From assembly GCF_900187365.1 (NCBI RefSeq), contig NZ_FYDG01000003.1, positions 248,001 to 312,000 on the forward strand: 64,000 bases of DNA. The letters run 5' to 3'. Positions 37,087 to 50,179 of this stretch are shown here, piece after piece. The DNA comes from Rhodoblastus acidophilus. GTDB lineage: Bacteria > Pseudomonadota > Alphaproteobacteria > Rhizobiales > Beijerinckiaceae. Made by a program: the position numbers and the translations under genes. The first letter of the stretch is position 1. Every line of letters begins with the position of its first letter. Below the pieces are notes generated by a model. The model worked only from the letters and a program-made list of their open reading frames with translations. It had not been told where the DNA came from and did not search any database.

Positions 37087-38004
37087 ATGAGCGAGATCAT
37101 CAAACCCTCCGGAAAAAAAGCCCTGCTCATCGACGGCAAGGCGGCCTCGGCGGCCGTGCTGGCGCGCGTCGCGGCGGAAACGGCCAATCTTGCGCACAAA
37201 CCCGGCCTCGCCGTGGTTCTGGTGGGCGAGGACCCGGCCAGCCAGGTCTATGTCAAATCCAAGGGCAAGGCGGCCAAGGAGTGCGGCTTCCATTCGGTGC
37301 AGCACGACCTGCCGGCGACCACGACGCAGGCGCAGTTGATTGCGCTGGTCGAAAGCCTCAACGCCGATCCGGCCATTCACGGCATTCTCGTGCAATTGCC
37401 GCTGCCCAAGGGCATTGATTCCAGCAAGGTTCTGGAAACCATCGCGCCGGAAAAGGATGTGGACGGCTTCCATCCCGTCAATGTCGGCCTGCTCTCGGCG
37501 GGTTTGACGGAGCGCGCGCTGGTTCCCTGCACGCCAGCCGGCGCCATGCTGCTGATCCAGCAAGCCGCCAAGGCGTTGGGCCGCGACATTTCCGGCGCCG
37601 AGGCGGTGATCGTCGGCCGCTCCAACATTGTCGGCAAGCCGATGGCGCAATTGCTGCTGGCGCAGAACGCCACGGTCACGGTCGCGCATTCGCGCACCAA
37701 AGATCTGCCCGCCGTGGCGCGGCGCGCCGACATTCTGGTGGCGGCGGTCGGCCGTCCCGAAATGATTCGCGGCGACTGGATCAAGCCGGGCGCGCTGGTG
37801 ATCGACGTCGGCATCAACCGCGTTCCCGGCGAGGGTTTGAACGCCCAGGGCCAGCCGAAGACGCGGCTGGTCGGCGACGTCGCCTTGCAGGAAGCGCTCG
37901 ACGTGGCCGGCGCCATCACCCCGGTTCCCGGCGGCGTCGGCCCGATGACCATCGCGCTGCTGATGTCCAACACGCTGCAGGCGGCCAAGCGGGCCGCGCT
38001 TTAA
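37087..38004 (+). CDS. folD: Methylenetetrahydrofolate dehydrogenase/cyclohydrolase FolD
   Basis: 305 residues. Bifunctional enzyme converting 5,10-methylene-THF to 10-formyl-THF with NADP+. Signatures: [18 protein letters not shown] (catalytic Lys), [41 protein letters not shown] (NADP binding) and [11 protein letters not shown]. An AGGAG ribosome site precedes the ATG. Full length. Confidence 0.97.
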   Translation: MSEIIKPSGKKALLIDGKAASAAVLARVAAETANLAHKPGLAVVLVGEDPASQVYVKSKGKAAKECGFHSVQHDLPATTTQAQLIALVESLNADPAIHGILVQLPLPKGIDSSKVLETIAPEKDVDGFHPVNVGLLSAGLTERALVPCTPAGAMLLIQQAAKALGRDISGAEAVIVGRSNIVGKPMAQLLLAQNATVTVAHSRTKDLPAVARRADILVAAVGRPEMIRGDWIKPGALVIDVGINRVPGEGLNAQGQPKTRLVGDVALQEALDVAGAITPVPGGVGPMTIALLMSNTLQAAKRAAL

Positions 38005-38017
38005 ACGCGGGCGCGCG

Positions 38018-38043
38018 CCCTCTCCCGGCAAGCCGGGAGAGGG
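38018..38043. repeat. Perfect palindrome between convergent genes (CCCTCTCCC family)
   Basis: CCCTCTCCCGGC (38018-38029) pairs with GCCGGGAGAGGG (38032-38043) around a 2-base AA gap. It shares the CCCTCTCCC arm with the larger repeats at 4394 and 6000. It could end transcription from folD and from the hydrolase, although no T-run follows. Confidence 0.65.
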
Positions 38044-38050
38044 GCGGCTT

Positions 38051-38878
38051 TCAAACTTTTGCCGGCAGAAACGCCAGCAATTCCCCCAACACCTCCTGCT
38101 TGTGGCTGGCGAGCACGCCATGCGGCGCGCCGTCCAGCTCCACCAGCCGGGCGTTGGGCAGGGCCTTGGCCAGCGCGCGCCCCGTCGCGTCGATGGGAAC
38201 GGTCTGGTCGCCGGAGCCGTGGATCACCAGGGTGGGGACGGTGATCGCCTTGAGATCCGGACGAAAATCGGTGTGGCCGAACGCATCGACGCAATCGAGT
38301 GTGGCTTTCAGTCCGGCCTGCATGGCCATGGTCCACGACCAGTGCAGCACCCCGTCGGACACGGGCGAGGTGATGACGCCGACGCCATAGAAATCCTCGA
38401 AAAACCCGCTGAAGAATTCGGCCCGGTCGGCGCGAATCTCGTCCTTGATGTCCTCCAGAACCTCGGCGGGCGCGCCGTCCGGATTGTCCGGCGTTTGCAG
38501 CAGCAGCGGCGTCACCGCCGAGATGAACACGGCGCGGCTCGCCTTGCTCGCGCCATGGCGCGACAGATAGCGGGCGATCTCGCCGCCGCCCATGGAAAAG
38601 CCGACCAGCGCGACCTCTTTGAGATCCAGCGCGTCGATCACGCTGGCGAGGTCGTCGGCGAACACGTCGTAAGTGTAGCCGTCCGGGGTCTGCTCCGAGC
38701 GCCCGAAGCCGCGCCGGTCGTAGGAGACGGCGCGAAACCCGGCCTCCGCGAGGACGAGCGCATGGTCGTCGAAACTGTCGGCGTTGAGCGGCCAGCCGTG
38801 GATGAGAACCACCGCCGGCCCCTTGCCGACGGTTTTGTAGAAAATCTGCGCGCCGTCCTTGGCTGAAATGAATGGCAT
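38051..38878 (-). CDS. Alpha/beta hydrolase (non-heme chloroperoxidase/esterase family)
   Basis: 275 residues. Oxyanion segment LIHGWPLNADSF, nucleophile elbow GFSMGGG, acid in IHGSGDQTVP, and catalytic His in LDGAPHGVLA. The sequence is typical of cofactor-free haloperoxidase/arylesterase proteins. Cytoplasmic, no signal peptide. Start at 38878 (MPFISAKDG). The physiological substrate cannot be predicted. Confidence 0.92.
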   Translation of the reverse strand: MPFISAKDGAQIFYKTVGKGPAVVLIHGWPLNADSFDDHALVLAEAGFRAVSYDRRGFGRSEQTPDGYTYDVFADDLASVIDALDLKEVALVGFSMGGGEIARYLSRHGASKASRAVFISAVTPLLLQTPDNPDGAPAEVLEDIKDEIRADRAEFFSGFFEDFYGVGVITSPVSDGVLHWSWTMAMQAGLKATLDCVDAFGHTDFRPDLKAITVPTLVIHGSGDQTVPIDATGRALAKALPNARLVELDGAPHGVLASHKQEVLGELLAFLPAKV

Positions 38879-38961
38879 CAAGCTGACTCCCGTCGGATCA
38901 CCGGAAGAATCAGCCTCATGCCAAAAGGTTCCCGCCCCGGCGGGGCGAAATCCGGCGCGCC

Positions 38962-40077
38962 TCAGTCGGCGATCTGCTGATACGTCACCTTGCCGTCGGC
39001 GCCCTTGCGCCATTCGTAGATCGTGTAGTCGGCGCGGGTGACGTCGCCCTTGGCGTCGAACGACAATTCGCCCACCACGCTCGAATATGGCCCGGCCTCA
39101 CGCAACGCCTTGGCGACGGCGGTCGGATCGGTGGACTTGGCCTTCTCGATCGCCTGCTTCAGCACCTGCATCGTGGCGTAGGCGTAAAGCGTATAGGTTT
39201 CGGGATTGTAGCCCTTGGCCTCGAACGTCTTGACCACGGCGGCGGCTTCCGGGCGCTTGCGCGGGTCCGGCGGGAAGGTCATCAGCGCGCCCTCGACGCC
39301 CGGCCCCGCGATGGAGGCGAATTCCTGGCTGGCGATGCCGTCGCCGCCCATCAGAATGGCTTTGACCCCCTGGTCGCGCATCTGCCGCACCAGCAGACCG
39401 CCCTCGGTGAAATAGCCGCCGAAGAACACAATGTCCGCATCCACCGACTTGATCTTGGAGACCATGGCGGTGAAATCCTTCTCGCCCTTGTTCAGGCCCT
39501 CGTACATCACCTCCTTGATCCCGGCGGCGGCGAGCGCCTTGCGCGCCTCGTCGGCCAGCCCCTTGCCATAGGTGGACTTGTCGTGGACGATGGCGATCTT
39601 CTTGTCGCGGGCGTGCGCCACCAGATATTTGGCGGCGACCATCCCCTGCTGGTCGTCGCGGCCGCAGGTGCGGAACAGCAGCGGCATGGCGCGCTCGGTG
39701 ATCTGCGGATTGGTCGAGCCGGGCGAAATTTCCAGCACGCCGGCCTCGTTATAGACTTCGGAGGCGGGCATGGTGACCGCCGAATTGAAATGCCCGACCA
39801 CGAAGGTCACGCCCTCGCCGACGAATTTGTTGGCGACGGCGCGGCCTTGCTTGGAATCGCCGGCGTCGTCGCCAATCGACAGCACGATCTTCTGACCCAG
39901 CGCGCCGCCGGCCGCATTGATGTCGGCGGCCGCTTGTTCCGCGCCGTTCCTGATCTGCGCGCCGAAGGCGGCGTCCGACCCGGTGATGGGGCTGCCGACG
40001 CCCACCACGATCTGCGCGCCGGCGGGGCCGGCGAGCACCGCCAGCAGGCCGGCGACGGCGAAAACCTTGTTCTTCAT
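38962..40077 (-). CDS. Branched-chain amino-acid ABC transporter binding protein (LivK-like)
   Basis: 371 residues with signal peptide MKNKVFAVAGLLAVLAGPAGA. Type-1 periplasmic fold: IVVGVGSPITGSDAAFGAQIRNG, FVVGHFNSAVTMPASEVY, LEISPGSTNPQIT, KIAIVHDKSTYGKGLAD. It probably serves the LivHMGF transporter encoded upstream on the same strand, from which two small genes separate it. Confidence 0.92.
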   Translation of the reverse strand: MKNKVFAVAGLLAVLAGPAGAQIVVGVGSPITGSDAAFGAQIRNGAEQAAADINAAGGALGQKIVLSIGDDAGDSKQGRAVANKFVGEGVTFVVGHFNSAVTMPASEVYNEAGVLEISPGSTNPQITERAMPLLFRTCGRDDQQGMVAAKYLVAHARDKKIAIVHDKSTYGKGLADEARKALAAAGIKEVMYEGLNKGEKDFTAMVSKIKSVDADIVFFGGYFTEGGLLVRQMRDQGVKAILMGGDGIASQEFASIAGPGVEGALMTFPPDPRKRPEAAAVVKTFEAKGYNPETYTLYAYATMQVLKQAIEKAKSTDPTAVAKALREAGPYSSVVGELSFDAKGDVTRADYTIYEWRKGADGKVTYQQIAD

Positions 40078-40144
40078 GCGGGACCTCCGGCAGGACATTC
40101 AGGTGATTTTGACGCCTGTCCGGAGAATTGTCGATAGCTCGGCG

Positions 40145-40750
40145 TCAGCGATGGGCGCCGGCGAAGCCGCCGCCGCCATGGAAGCCTCCGCCGCCGCCGT
40201 GGAATCCGCCATGACCGCCGTGAAAACCGCCGCCGCCGAAGCCGCCGCCATGGAATCCGCCGTGATGGAAGCCGCCGCCGCCCACGCCGGCGAATCCGCC
40301 GCCACGAAAGCCGCCGTGATGGCCGCCATGCCATCCGCCGTAGCGCTGGCCGCCCCAGCCGCCGTAATGCCGGTGGCCATAATAGCCGCCGCCGTAATAG
40401 GGGCCGCCGCCGTAATAGCCGTTGTCGTAATAGCCGCAGCGGCCATAGAGGCAGGGATTGCTCAACACGCCGCCGACCACCGCGCCGAACAGCGCCGCGC
40501 CGGGATCATAGCCGTAGCGATGGTGGCGCCAATGCCGGTAATGCGGCCGATAATGATGCCGGTAATGCGGCCGGTAATGATGCCTGTAATAGGGCCGGTA
40601 ATGATGTCGGTAGTGGTGACGGTAGTCGATCGTCTGCGTCAACCCGCCGGCGTCGCCCCGCAAGACGGCGGGCGCGATGGGCGCGGCTTCGGCGGGGGAA
40701 AGGGGAATCAGCGGCAAAGCGGCCGCCATCAGCATTGTGACAATGCGCAT
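40145..40750 (-). CDS. Secreted Gly/His/Tyr-rich repeat protein
   Basis: 201 residues: a signal peptide (MRIVTMLMAAALPLIPLSPAEA), then repeats of YRHH/YRPH (~10 units around residues 42-75), a short hydrophobic segment with two cysteines (NPCLYGRCGYY), and a C-terminal GGGFHGG repeat tract. The composition suggests metal binding (Cu/Zn/Ni) or a structural envelope protein. Similar low-complexity proteins are common in Rhizobiales but uncharacterised. It sits between liv genes without an obvious link. Confidence 0.7.
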   Translation of the reverse strand: MRIVTMLMAAALPLIPLSPAEAAPIAPAVLRGDAGGLTQTIDYRHHYRHHYRPYYRHHYRPHYRHHYRPHYRHWRHHRYGYDPGAALFGAVVGGVLSNPCLYGRCGYYDNGYYGGGPYYGGGYYGHRHYGGWGGQRYGGWHGGHHGGFRGGGFAGVGGGGFHHGGFHGGGFGGGGFHGGHGGFHGGGGGFHGGGGFAGAHR

Positions 40751-40867
40751 GACGTGTCTCCTGCAATGATGTCGTCGCCCAAACAAGCGCGAGAGCGCGG
40801 CAAAGTTCCCGCCGCGCCCGCAAAATCGTGAACTTGGCCGAAAAGATCACGCCATCCAGGGAAATCG

Positions 40868-41169
40868 CTAGGGATATTGCCAGGGATATTGCCGCCGCAT
40901 CATGGCGCGCCGCGCCAGCAGCCAGGCGACGCCCTGCGCGGCGAGGCTCCAGCCATAGGCGGCGAGCGCGGGCAGGGGCGCCAGCGACTCCTGAAACAGC
41001 GCCCAATGCAGGAAACGCATCGCCAGCGCCAGCAGCAGGCCGTAAAGCGGCAGCAGCCAGAGCGGGCGCCAGGCGCGGGCCACCGCCCGTCCCGAGGCGA
41101 AACTGGCGAGCCCGCCGAGAACCAGCGTCACGCCGATGAAAACCCTGAGGTCGCCGGTCACCAACGCCG

Positions 41170-41173
<4 letters not shown>
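40868..41173 (-). CDS. Small membrane protein (DUF6867-like) at end of liv operon
   Basis: 101 residues from a TTG at 41173 that overlaps the livF stop (TTGA). Three hydrophobic segments: VFIGVTLVLGGLASFASG, PLWLLPLYGLLLALAMRF, LAAQGVAWLLA. A membrane protein of this size regularly follows livF in Rhizobiales; its function is unknown. The DUF number is from memory and tentative. Confidence 0.7.
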
Positions 41174-41888
<715 letters not shown>

Positions 41889-41892
<4 letters not shown>

Positions 41893-42800
41893 GTCGGCGC
41901 GTTCCCGGCCAGCACCGCTTCGACCGCCGGCTCGTCCGGGTCCTCGACGCCGAGATAGGCGGCGATCACCGCCGGGTCTTCGCGCACCTCGCGCGGCGCG
42001 CCGTCGGCGATCTTCTGGCCGTAGTCCAGCACCACCACATGATCTGAAATGCGCATCACCACGGACATGTCGTGCTCGATCAGCAGAATCGAGGTTTCGC
42101 CCTCGTCGCGGATCGCGCGCAGCAATTCGGCCAGCCCATGCGATTCCGCCGCGTTCAAACCCGCCGCCGGTTCGTCGAGGCAGAGCAGGGTGGGCCGCAG
42201 GCACATGGCGCGGGCGATTTCCAGCCGGCGCTGGTCGCCATAAGGCAGACTGCCGGCGGGATCGTTGGCGCGGTGACGCAGGCCGATGCGCTCCAGCCAG
42301 GCCGTCGCCTGGTCCACCGCCGCCTGTTCCGCCCGCCGCCATGCCGGCAGGCCCAGCAGCCCCGCGATGGAAAAGAACGCGGCGCGCGACAACTCGCGGC
42401 CCTGGGCGATCATCAGATTCTCCAGCGCGCTCATGCCCGGAAACAGCCGGATGTTCTGGAATGTGCGGGCGAGCCGAGCCTGACGCGCGATCTCATGATC
42501 GGCCATGCGCTCCAGCAGGAAAATCTCGCCGTCGTGCTTGCGGGCGGAGCGGGTGAGCTTTTCGATCCGGGCGTCGTCGAGCCGCCCGCTGGAAAAGGCG
42601 ATGCGGCCGCTGGTCGGCTTGTAGAAGCCGGTCAGGCAGTTGAACAAGGTGGTCTTGCCGGCGCCGTTGGGGCCGATCAGCGCGGTGACGTCGCCGCGCC
42701 CCGCCGAAAACGACACGTCATTGACGGCGGTCAGCCCGCCGAAGCGCATGGTGAGATGGTCAACACGCAGGATGGGATCGTCGATCCAGCGCGCGCTCAT
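41889..42800 (-). CDS. livG: Branched-chain amino-acid ABC transporter ATPase LivG
   Basis: 303 residues. Walker A IGPNGAGKTTLFNCLTGFYKPTSG, ARTFQNIRLFPGMSALENLM, Walker B LLCLDEPAAGLNAAES, switch LIEHDMSVVM, the LivG hallmarks. The C-terminus is longer than in the E. coli protein. The start overlaps the livM stop (ATGA). Confidence 0.95.
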
Positions 42801-44114
42801 GACGCGGTCTCCGCCGCGATCTTGCCCGCCGGCAGCTTGATGGTCGGCTCCCGCGTGGAGACGAGGCCGCGCGGCCGGAGATTCATCATCGCCACCATGG
42901 CGAGGCCGACCAGCAACATGCGGTATTGCGCGGGGTCGAAGCCCTCGCCGAACACGCTTTTCAAGAATGTGATCTCGCGCAAGGCTTCGGACGCGCCGAC
43001 CAGGAACACGGCGGCCACGGCCACGCCCAGCTGAGAGCCGCCGCCGCCGAGCACGACAATGGCCAGGATCAGCGCGCTTTCGGAAAAGGTGAAGGCCGAG
43101 GGCGACACGAATCCCTGCCGCAGCGCGAACAGGCAGCCGGCGACGCCCGCGAAAAAGGCGCCCAGCGCGAAGGCGGTCAGCTTGATGTTGGCGGTGTCGA
43201 GCCCGAGCGCCCGGCAGGCGATCTCGTCCTCGCGCAAAGCCTCCCAGGCGCGGCCGAGCGGCAGCCGGCGCAACCGCAGCGACACGAGATTCGCCGCCAG
43301 CGCCAGGATCAGCACGAGATAATACAGAAAAATCAGCTTATGCACGCCGGCGAAGGGCAGGCCGGCATGCGCCGCGAAGCCGCGCGGCCCCGGAATGAAC
43401 GGCAGGCCGAAAAAGTTGAGGCCGGGAAAGCCGAACAGGCCGGCCTCGCCATGGGTGACCACATCCCAGTTGGTCAGCACGATGCGCACGATTTCGGCGA
43501 AGGCCAGCGTGACGATCGCCAGATAGTCGCCGCGCAGCCGAAGGATCGGAAAGCCGATGCAGAATCCCCAAAACGCCGCGAGCAGGCCGCACACCGGCAG
43601 CAAGGCCCAGAACCCCAGGCCGGTGGCGGGGGCGAGCAGGGCATAGGCGTAGGCGCCCACCGCATAGAAGGCGGCGTAGCCGAGATCGAGCAGGCCGGCG
43701 AGGCCCACCGTAATGTTCAGCCCCCAGCCGAGCAGCACATAGATCAGAATCTGCACGCCATAGGTGTCCACCCATTTCAGCGCCGCCTGCGGCCCGAGCA
43801 GCCCGACCACCGCCAGCGGATAGACCACCAGCGCGATCAGCGCCGCTGGCCCGAGCCAGCGCGGCGACCGCCAGAGTCTCTCCCGGATGGGCGCTTTGGC
43901 CGCGCCGCCGCGCCAGAACGCCAGCGCGAAGCGCAGCGCAAAAGCGGCGAGGCAGAATTGGAAAAACAGCGGCCAGCGCCCCAGCAGCGCCAGCGCATTG
44001 TTGAAATCGGGTTCGGCCCGGTAGGCGATGATGGGAAAGCCGAGGCCCGCCACGATCAGAGTGGCGAGCGCGGCCTCGCGCAAGGCGCTCGATATTTTCT
44101 CCAGGCGCGCCACG

Positions 44115-44131
<17 letters not shown>
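42797..44131 (-). CDS. livM: Branched-chain amino-acid ABC transporter permease LivM
   Basis: 444 residues, ~10 membrane segments. LivM signatures LNITVGLAGLLDLGYAAFYAVGAYAYALL and GDYLAIVTLAFAEIVRI, plus the coupling region LGRAWEALREDEIACRALGL. It has an extended N-terminus like E. coli LivM. Overlaps livH by 17 bases. Confidence 0.95.
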
Positions 44132-45029
<898 letters not shown>

Positions 45030-45163
45030 GGCCCCGCCGGATTCGCCGCGCCGGAACGCTAGCAATCGCCGGGTCCTGCGGCAATAGCGCCTGTTGGAAG
45101 GATGGACTTTGTTCCCGCGCCCCAGCGATGCTAAATGCTTGGCCGGAACATCACGGAGCCCGT

Positions 45164-45649
45164 ATGATCGACGCTAAAGACTACCGCGACGCCATGAGCG
45201 CCATCGCCTCGCCGGTGCATATCATCGCCACCGATGGAAAAGCGGGGAAAGCGGGACTGACGGTCACGGCGCTGGCCTCGGTCACCGACACGCCGGCGAC
45301 CCTGCTGGTCTGCGTCAATCGCGCAACCCCCTCGGGACCGCGCTTTCTCGAAAACGGCCTGTTCTCGGTTAACAGCCTGGGGCCGGACGACCGCGAACTC
45401 TCCGATATTTTCGCCGGCCGCACCGATGAGCATTTCGAGAAAAAATTCGCTCATGGCCTGTGGAAGCCGGGAACGCACGGCCAGCCGGCGCTGATGACCG
45501 CGCTCGCCTGTTTCGAGTGCAAGCTGACCGACGTGAAGGACGTCGGCACGCATCATGTGTTCTTTGGCGAAGTGCTGGCGGTGGCGCGGCCGGCGCAGGG
45601 GCCGAGCCTGATCTACCATCGCCGCACCTATGGGCAGGCGGGCGCGTAG
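45164..45649 (+). CDS. Flavin reductase (RutF/HpaC-like)
   Basis: 161 residues. FMN-binding split-barrel: VHIIATDGKAGKAGLTVTALASVTDTPATLLVCVN, FSVNSLGPD, ECKLTDVKDVGTHHVFFGEVL. Such NAD(P)H:flavin reductases supply reduced FMN to a monooxygenase. No monooxygenase gene is adjacent. Start at 45164 after GGAG. Confidence 0.88.
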   Translation: MIDAKDYRDAMSAIASPVHIIATDGKAGKAGLTVTALASVTDTPATLLVCVNRATPSGPRFLENGLFSVNSLGPDDRELSDIFAGRTDEHFEKKFAHGLWKPGTHGQPALMTALACFECKLTDVKDVGTHHVFFGEVLAVARPAQGPSLIYHRRTYGQAGA

Positions 45650-45769
45650 CCGGCGCGCCTTTCGGCAAGGTTTAAGCAATCGGCGGGGCTTAGGCTGTCC
45701 CAACGTGTCGGGTTTTGGCGCGAGACTCGCCAGGACGGCCGCGACGCGCCCAAACGCCGGATCGCCCCC

Positions 45770-46129
45770 ATGAACGCGCAAGTCATCTTGAACGCGCAAG
45801 TCATCGCCTTTCCAACCGCCGCCGCTCCTGCGGCGGCGCGGATTTTCGCCTTCGACGCGCCGCCGACCGCCGAAACGCTGCTGGAGCGCTGGCGGCTCGC
45901 CGACAGCCTGTACAAGGGCGCGCTGGCCGAACAGGCGGGCCGGGCGGTCTGGGCCAATCCCCCCGCCGGATTCGACGTCCTGCGCCGCGCCCGCGATTTC
46001 TTTTGGGAACGCTGCGTCGAGCGCGTCGCCGCCCGCACCGTGTTCGAGGCGCTGCAGCGTAGCGGCGCCGACGAGGCCCGCAAGACCCGCGTGCGCGATC
46101 ATTTCAGCGCGTTCTGCCATACATTGTGA
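45770..46129 (+). CDS. Hypothetical 119-residue protein
   Basis: Not recognised. Helical, Arg/Ala-rich (AETLLERWRLADSLYKGALAEQAG, VLRRARDFFWERCVERVA). The N-terminus contains an 18-bp tandem duplication (AACGCGCAAGTCATC at 45773 and 45791) that encodes NAQVI twice, so the start region is likely recently altered; a start downstream is possible. No signal peptide. Confidence 0.55.
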   Translation: MNAQVILNAQVIAFPTAAAPAAARIFAFDAPPTAETLLERWRLADSLYKGALAEQAGRAVWANPPAGFDVLRRARDFFWERCVERVAARTVFEALQRSGADEARKTRVRDHFSAFCHTL

Positions 46130-46235
46130 CAATTCCACGGCAAAACTCGTTAACCTTTCCATCTATTCACCAAATTCCTTCAATATCGAGCAAGAACCCG
46201 GCGCTTAACTCAATGCGACTCTGGAGTTCTGGTTC

Positions 46236-46703
46236 ATGACGTTCGGCGCCTTGCCCAAACACACGCTTTACGGCTTCGAGCCCGCGAGCGACCGCCGTGG
46301 GCTGATCGCCTCTCTCGCCGAAAAGGCCGAGGCGATGACTCCCGCCAAAGTGCGCCAATTGCGCCGCGCCCTGTTCGAGGAGGACGCGTTGAACCGCGCC
46401 GAAGCCGAAGCCCTGTTCGCGCTGCATCGCGCGCAAAAGGGCCGCGCCGGCGTCGAATGGACGCGATTTTTCGTCGAGACCCTCGCCGATCATCTGGTGT
46501 GCCGCGGCAAACCGGAAAAAATCCTCGATCATGACAGCGCCCGCTGGCTGATCGCCGAAGCCGACCGCGACCTCTCGCCCGCCATTTACGCGCTGCTGGC
46601 CCATGTGCTGGCGGAAGCCGACAGCGTTCCCGCCTGGTTCGTCGAAGCCGTGCGCGAGCGGGGCGAGGCCGACCCGGTGCGGGCGGCGCTCGCCTGCGCC
46701 TGA
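46236..46703 (+). CDS. Hypothetical 155-residue protein (TerB-like helical?)
   Basis: Helical and acidic: MTPAKVRQLRRALFEEDALNRAEAEALFALHRAQ resembles a tellurite-resistance TerB-like or similar helical bundle, but the match is loose. No signal peptide or membrane helix. The ATG is weakly preceded by a Shine-Dalgarno-like stretch. Function unknown. Confidence 0.6.
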   Translation: MTFGALPKHTLYGFEPASDRRGLIASLAEKAEAMTPAKVRQLRRALFEEDALNRAEAEALFALHRAQKGRAGVEWTRFFVETLADHLVCRGKPEKILDHDSARWLIAEADRDLSPAIYALLAHVLAEADSVPAWFVEAVRERGEADPVRAALACA

Positions 46704-46752
46704 CGCCGATCAGGCCCGGCGATTCGCCGGGCGACGGCCGTACCGCGCCAGA

Positions 46753-46830
46753 TCAGGGCAGCCGGCGCGCCGAAGCCCCGAAAACCAGCCAGAACGTCCC
46801 GAAAAATTCGGCGGCGAGCTTGCGCGACAT
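46753..46830 (-). pseudogene. aqpZ: N-terminal remnant of aquaporin Z
   Basis: 25 codons: MSRKLAAEFFGTFWLVFGAS then ARRLP and a stop. The first 18 residues are the start of AqpZ (first membrane helix), and an AGAGGA ribosome site is retained. The remaining ~210 residues are absent, so the gene was deleted just after its first helix. The rest of the 46704-47046 gap holds no gene. Confidence 0.75.
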
Positions 46831-46914
46831 GGCGTCCTCTGAACGTCGTCGAAGCTGAAATCGGGCCGTCGCCGGTGTTTCGCTGCGGTTTTGCGCGGTT
46901 TCGGCGGGGACGTA

Positions 46915-46944
46915 CGTCATAAGACTAACCTTATTGCTATGACG
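46915..46944. promoter_or_regulatory. Inverted repeat upstream of the carboxylase gene
   Basis: CGTCATA (46915-46921) and TATGACG (46938-46944) are perfect inverted copies with a 16-base spacer, about 100 bases before the biotin carboxylase ATG, inside the only AT-rich stretch of this gap. A possible promoter/operator. Confidence 0.3.
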
Positions 46945-47046
46945 GCCAAGCTCGCCAAAGCTGGACGCGCGGTCCGGCTTCTCCTAAAAGGCCCCAATCC
47001 CAATGTCGCTTAGAGCGGTAACCCCTTCGTCCGCACCGGGGCAAGA

Positions 47047-49053
<2,007 letters not shown>

Positions 49054-49079
49054 GACCCCGGCGTTCGCGCAGGATTTGG

Positions 49080-49112
49080 GAGGCGTCCGGAAACGGGCGC
49101 CTCTTTTATTTT
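49080..49112 (+). terminator. Rho-independent terminator after pccA
   Basis: AGGCGTCC (49081-49088) pairs with GGGCGCCT (49095-49102), extended by G49080/C49103, with a GGAAAC loop, followed by TTTTATTTT. Confidence 0.85.
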
Positions 49113-49222
49113 GCGCGCCGCAACGGCGGGCCGGGGCCGCATCGCTCGCTGGCCTTTTCCCCTGCGTCGGCGCAAACTGTTGCGGTCACGCCGACGTCAT
49201 TTCGCCACGATAGGTTTTGTCC

Positions 49223-50128
49223 ATGGCCGGAAATTATTATTTCAAGGACCGCACGGGCGCGCAAAACGGCCCGGTTTCGTTCGAGGAATTGCTGGCGGTG
49301 GCCCGGTCGGGGCGCATCGCGCCCGATTGCCTGGTCTGGCCCGAAGGCGGCGATCCCGTGGCGGCGCGCGACATTCCCGAACTGGCCGCCGCGGCCAACG
49401 CGCCGTTTGGCGCGCTGGCTGCTGGCGCCGCGGCGCCCAACGCCGCCGCCTCGGCGCTGCAAGCCGATTTCCCGCCGCTCGGCCTGTTCTGGCGCAGCCT
49501 CGTCGCCGGTCTTGGCCTGATGTTCGTCATTCCCGCGCCCTGGCTCGCCACGTGGTTCTACACTTGGACGACGGAGCGGGTGCGGTTGCCGAACGGCGCG
49601 CGGCTGACGCTCGATCCCCCGGCGCTCGGCGTTTCGCTGCTGTTTGTCGGTTTCGCCCTGTCGATCATCGCGCCCGCGCTCTATGCCGGCATCGCCGCCG
49701 CCGACGATCCCGGCGCGGCGGACCGCGCCGATGTCGCGACATTGCGCATGATCGGCTCGGCGGCGGAAATGGTCTGTTCCTACCTCATCCTGCGCTGGTT
49801 CGTCGGCGCGGTGCGCAGCGCCGACGGCGCGCTGGCGATCAGCTTCGACGGCGGCTTCTGGGCGTTTCTGGGCTGGAATCTGCTGCTCGGCCTGTCGGTT
49901 TTGACGCTGATCGGCTGGGCCTGGGTCGCCCGTTTCATGGCGCGCTGGATTTGCCGTAACATTTCGGGCAGCCACGCCTTCGATTTTATTGGCGCGGGCA
50001 TCGAAATCCTGTGGCGCACGCTGCTGGTGGCGTTCGGCTGTCTCCTCATCCTGCCGGCGCCCTGGTTGATCGCCTGGTACTACAACTGGATGGTCTCGCA
50101 AATCGTGGCGACGCCGCGAAAAGCTTGA
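49223..50128 (+). CDS. GYF-domain membrane protein (GYF_2/DUF898-like)
   Basis: 301 residues. The N-terminal ~55 residues are a GYF_2 domain (NYYFKDRTGAQNGPVSFEELLAVARSGRIAPDCLVW). A membrane domain with ~6 hydrophobic segments follows, with DUF898-like repeats (LGLFWRSLVAGLGLMFVIPAPWLATWFYTWTTERV and HAFDFIGAGIEILWRTLLVAFGCLLILPAPWL). The ATG at 49223 is preferred over a TTG 6 bases earlier. Function unknown. Confidence 0.75.
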   Translation: MAGNYYFKDRTGAQNGPVSFEELLAVARSGRIAPDCLVWPEGGDPVAARDIPELAAAANAPFGALAAGAAAPNAAASALQADFPPLGLFWRSLVAGLGLMFVIPAPWLATWFYTWTTERVRLPNGARLTLDPPALGVSLLFVGFALSIIAPALYAGIAAADDPGAADRADVATLRMIGSAAEMVCSYLILRWFVGAVRSADGALAISFDGGFWAFLGWNLLLGLSVLTLIGWAWVARFMARWICRNISGSHAFDFIGAGIEILWRTLLVAFGCLLILPAPWLIAWYYNWMVSQIVATPRKA

Positions 50129-50179
50129 CGCGGCGGCCCGGCCGGCGCAAGGAAAAGCCTCCCCTTTCCGAACCGTCCC

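Noticed and set aside
40500-40640. Regular short repeats that could suggest a CRISPR array
   Set aside because: They are in frame and encode the YRHH/YRPH repeats of the exported protein; there are no unique spacers.
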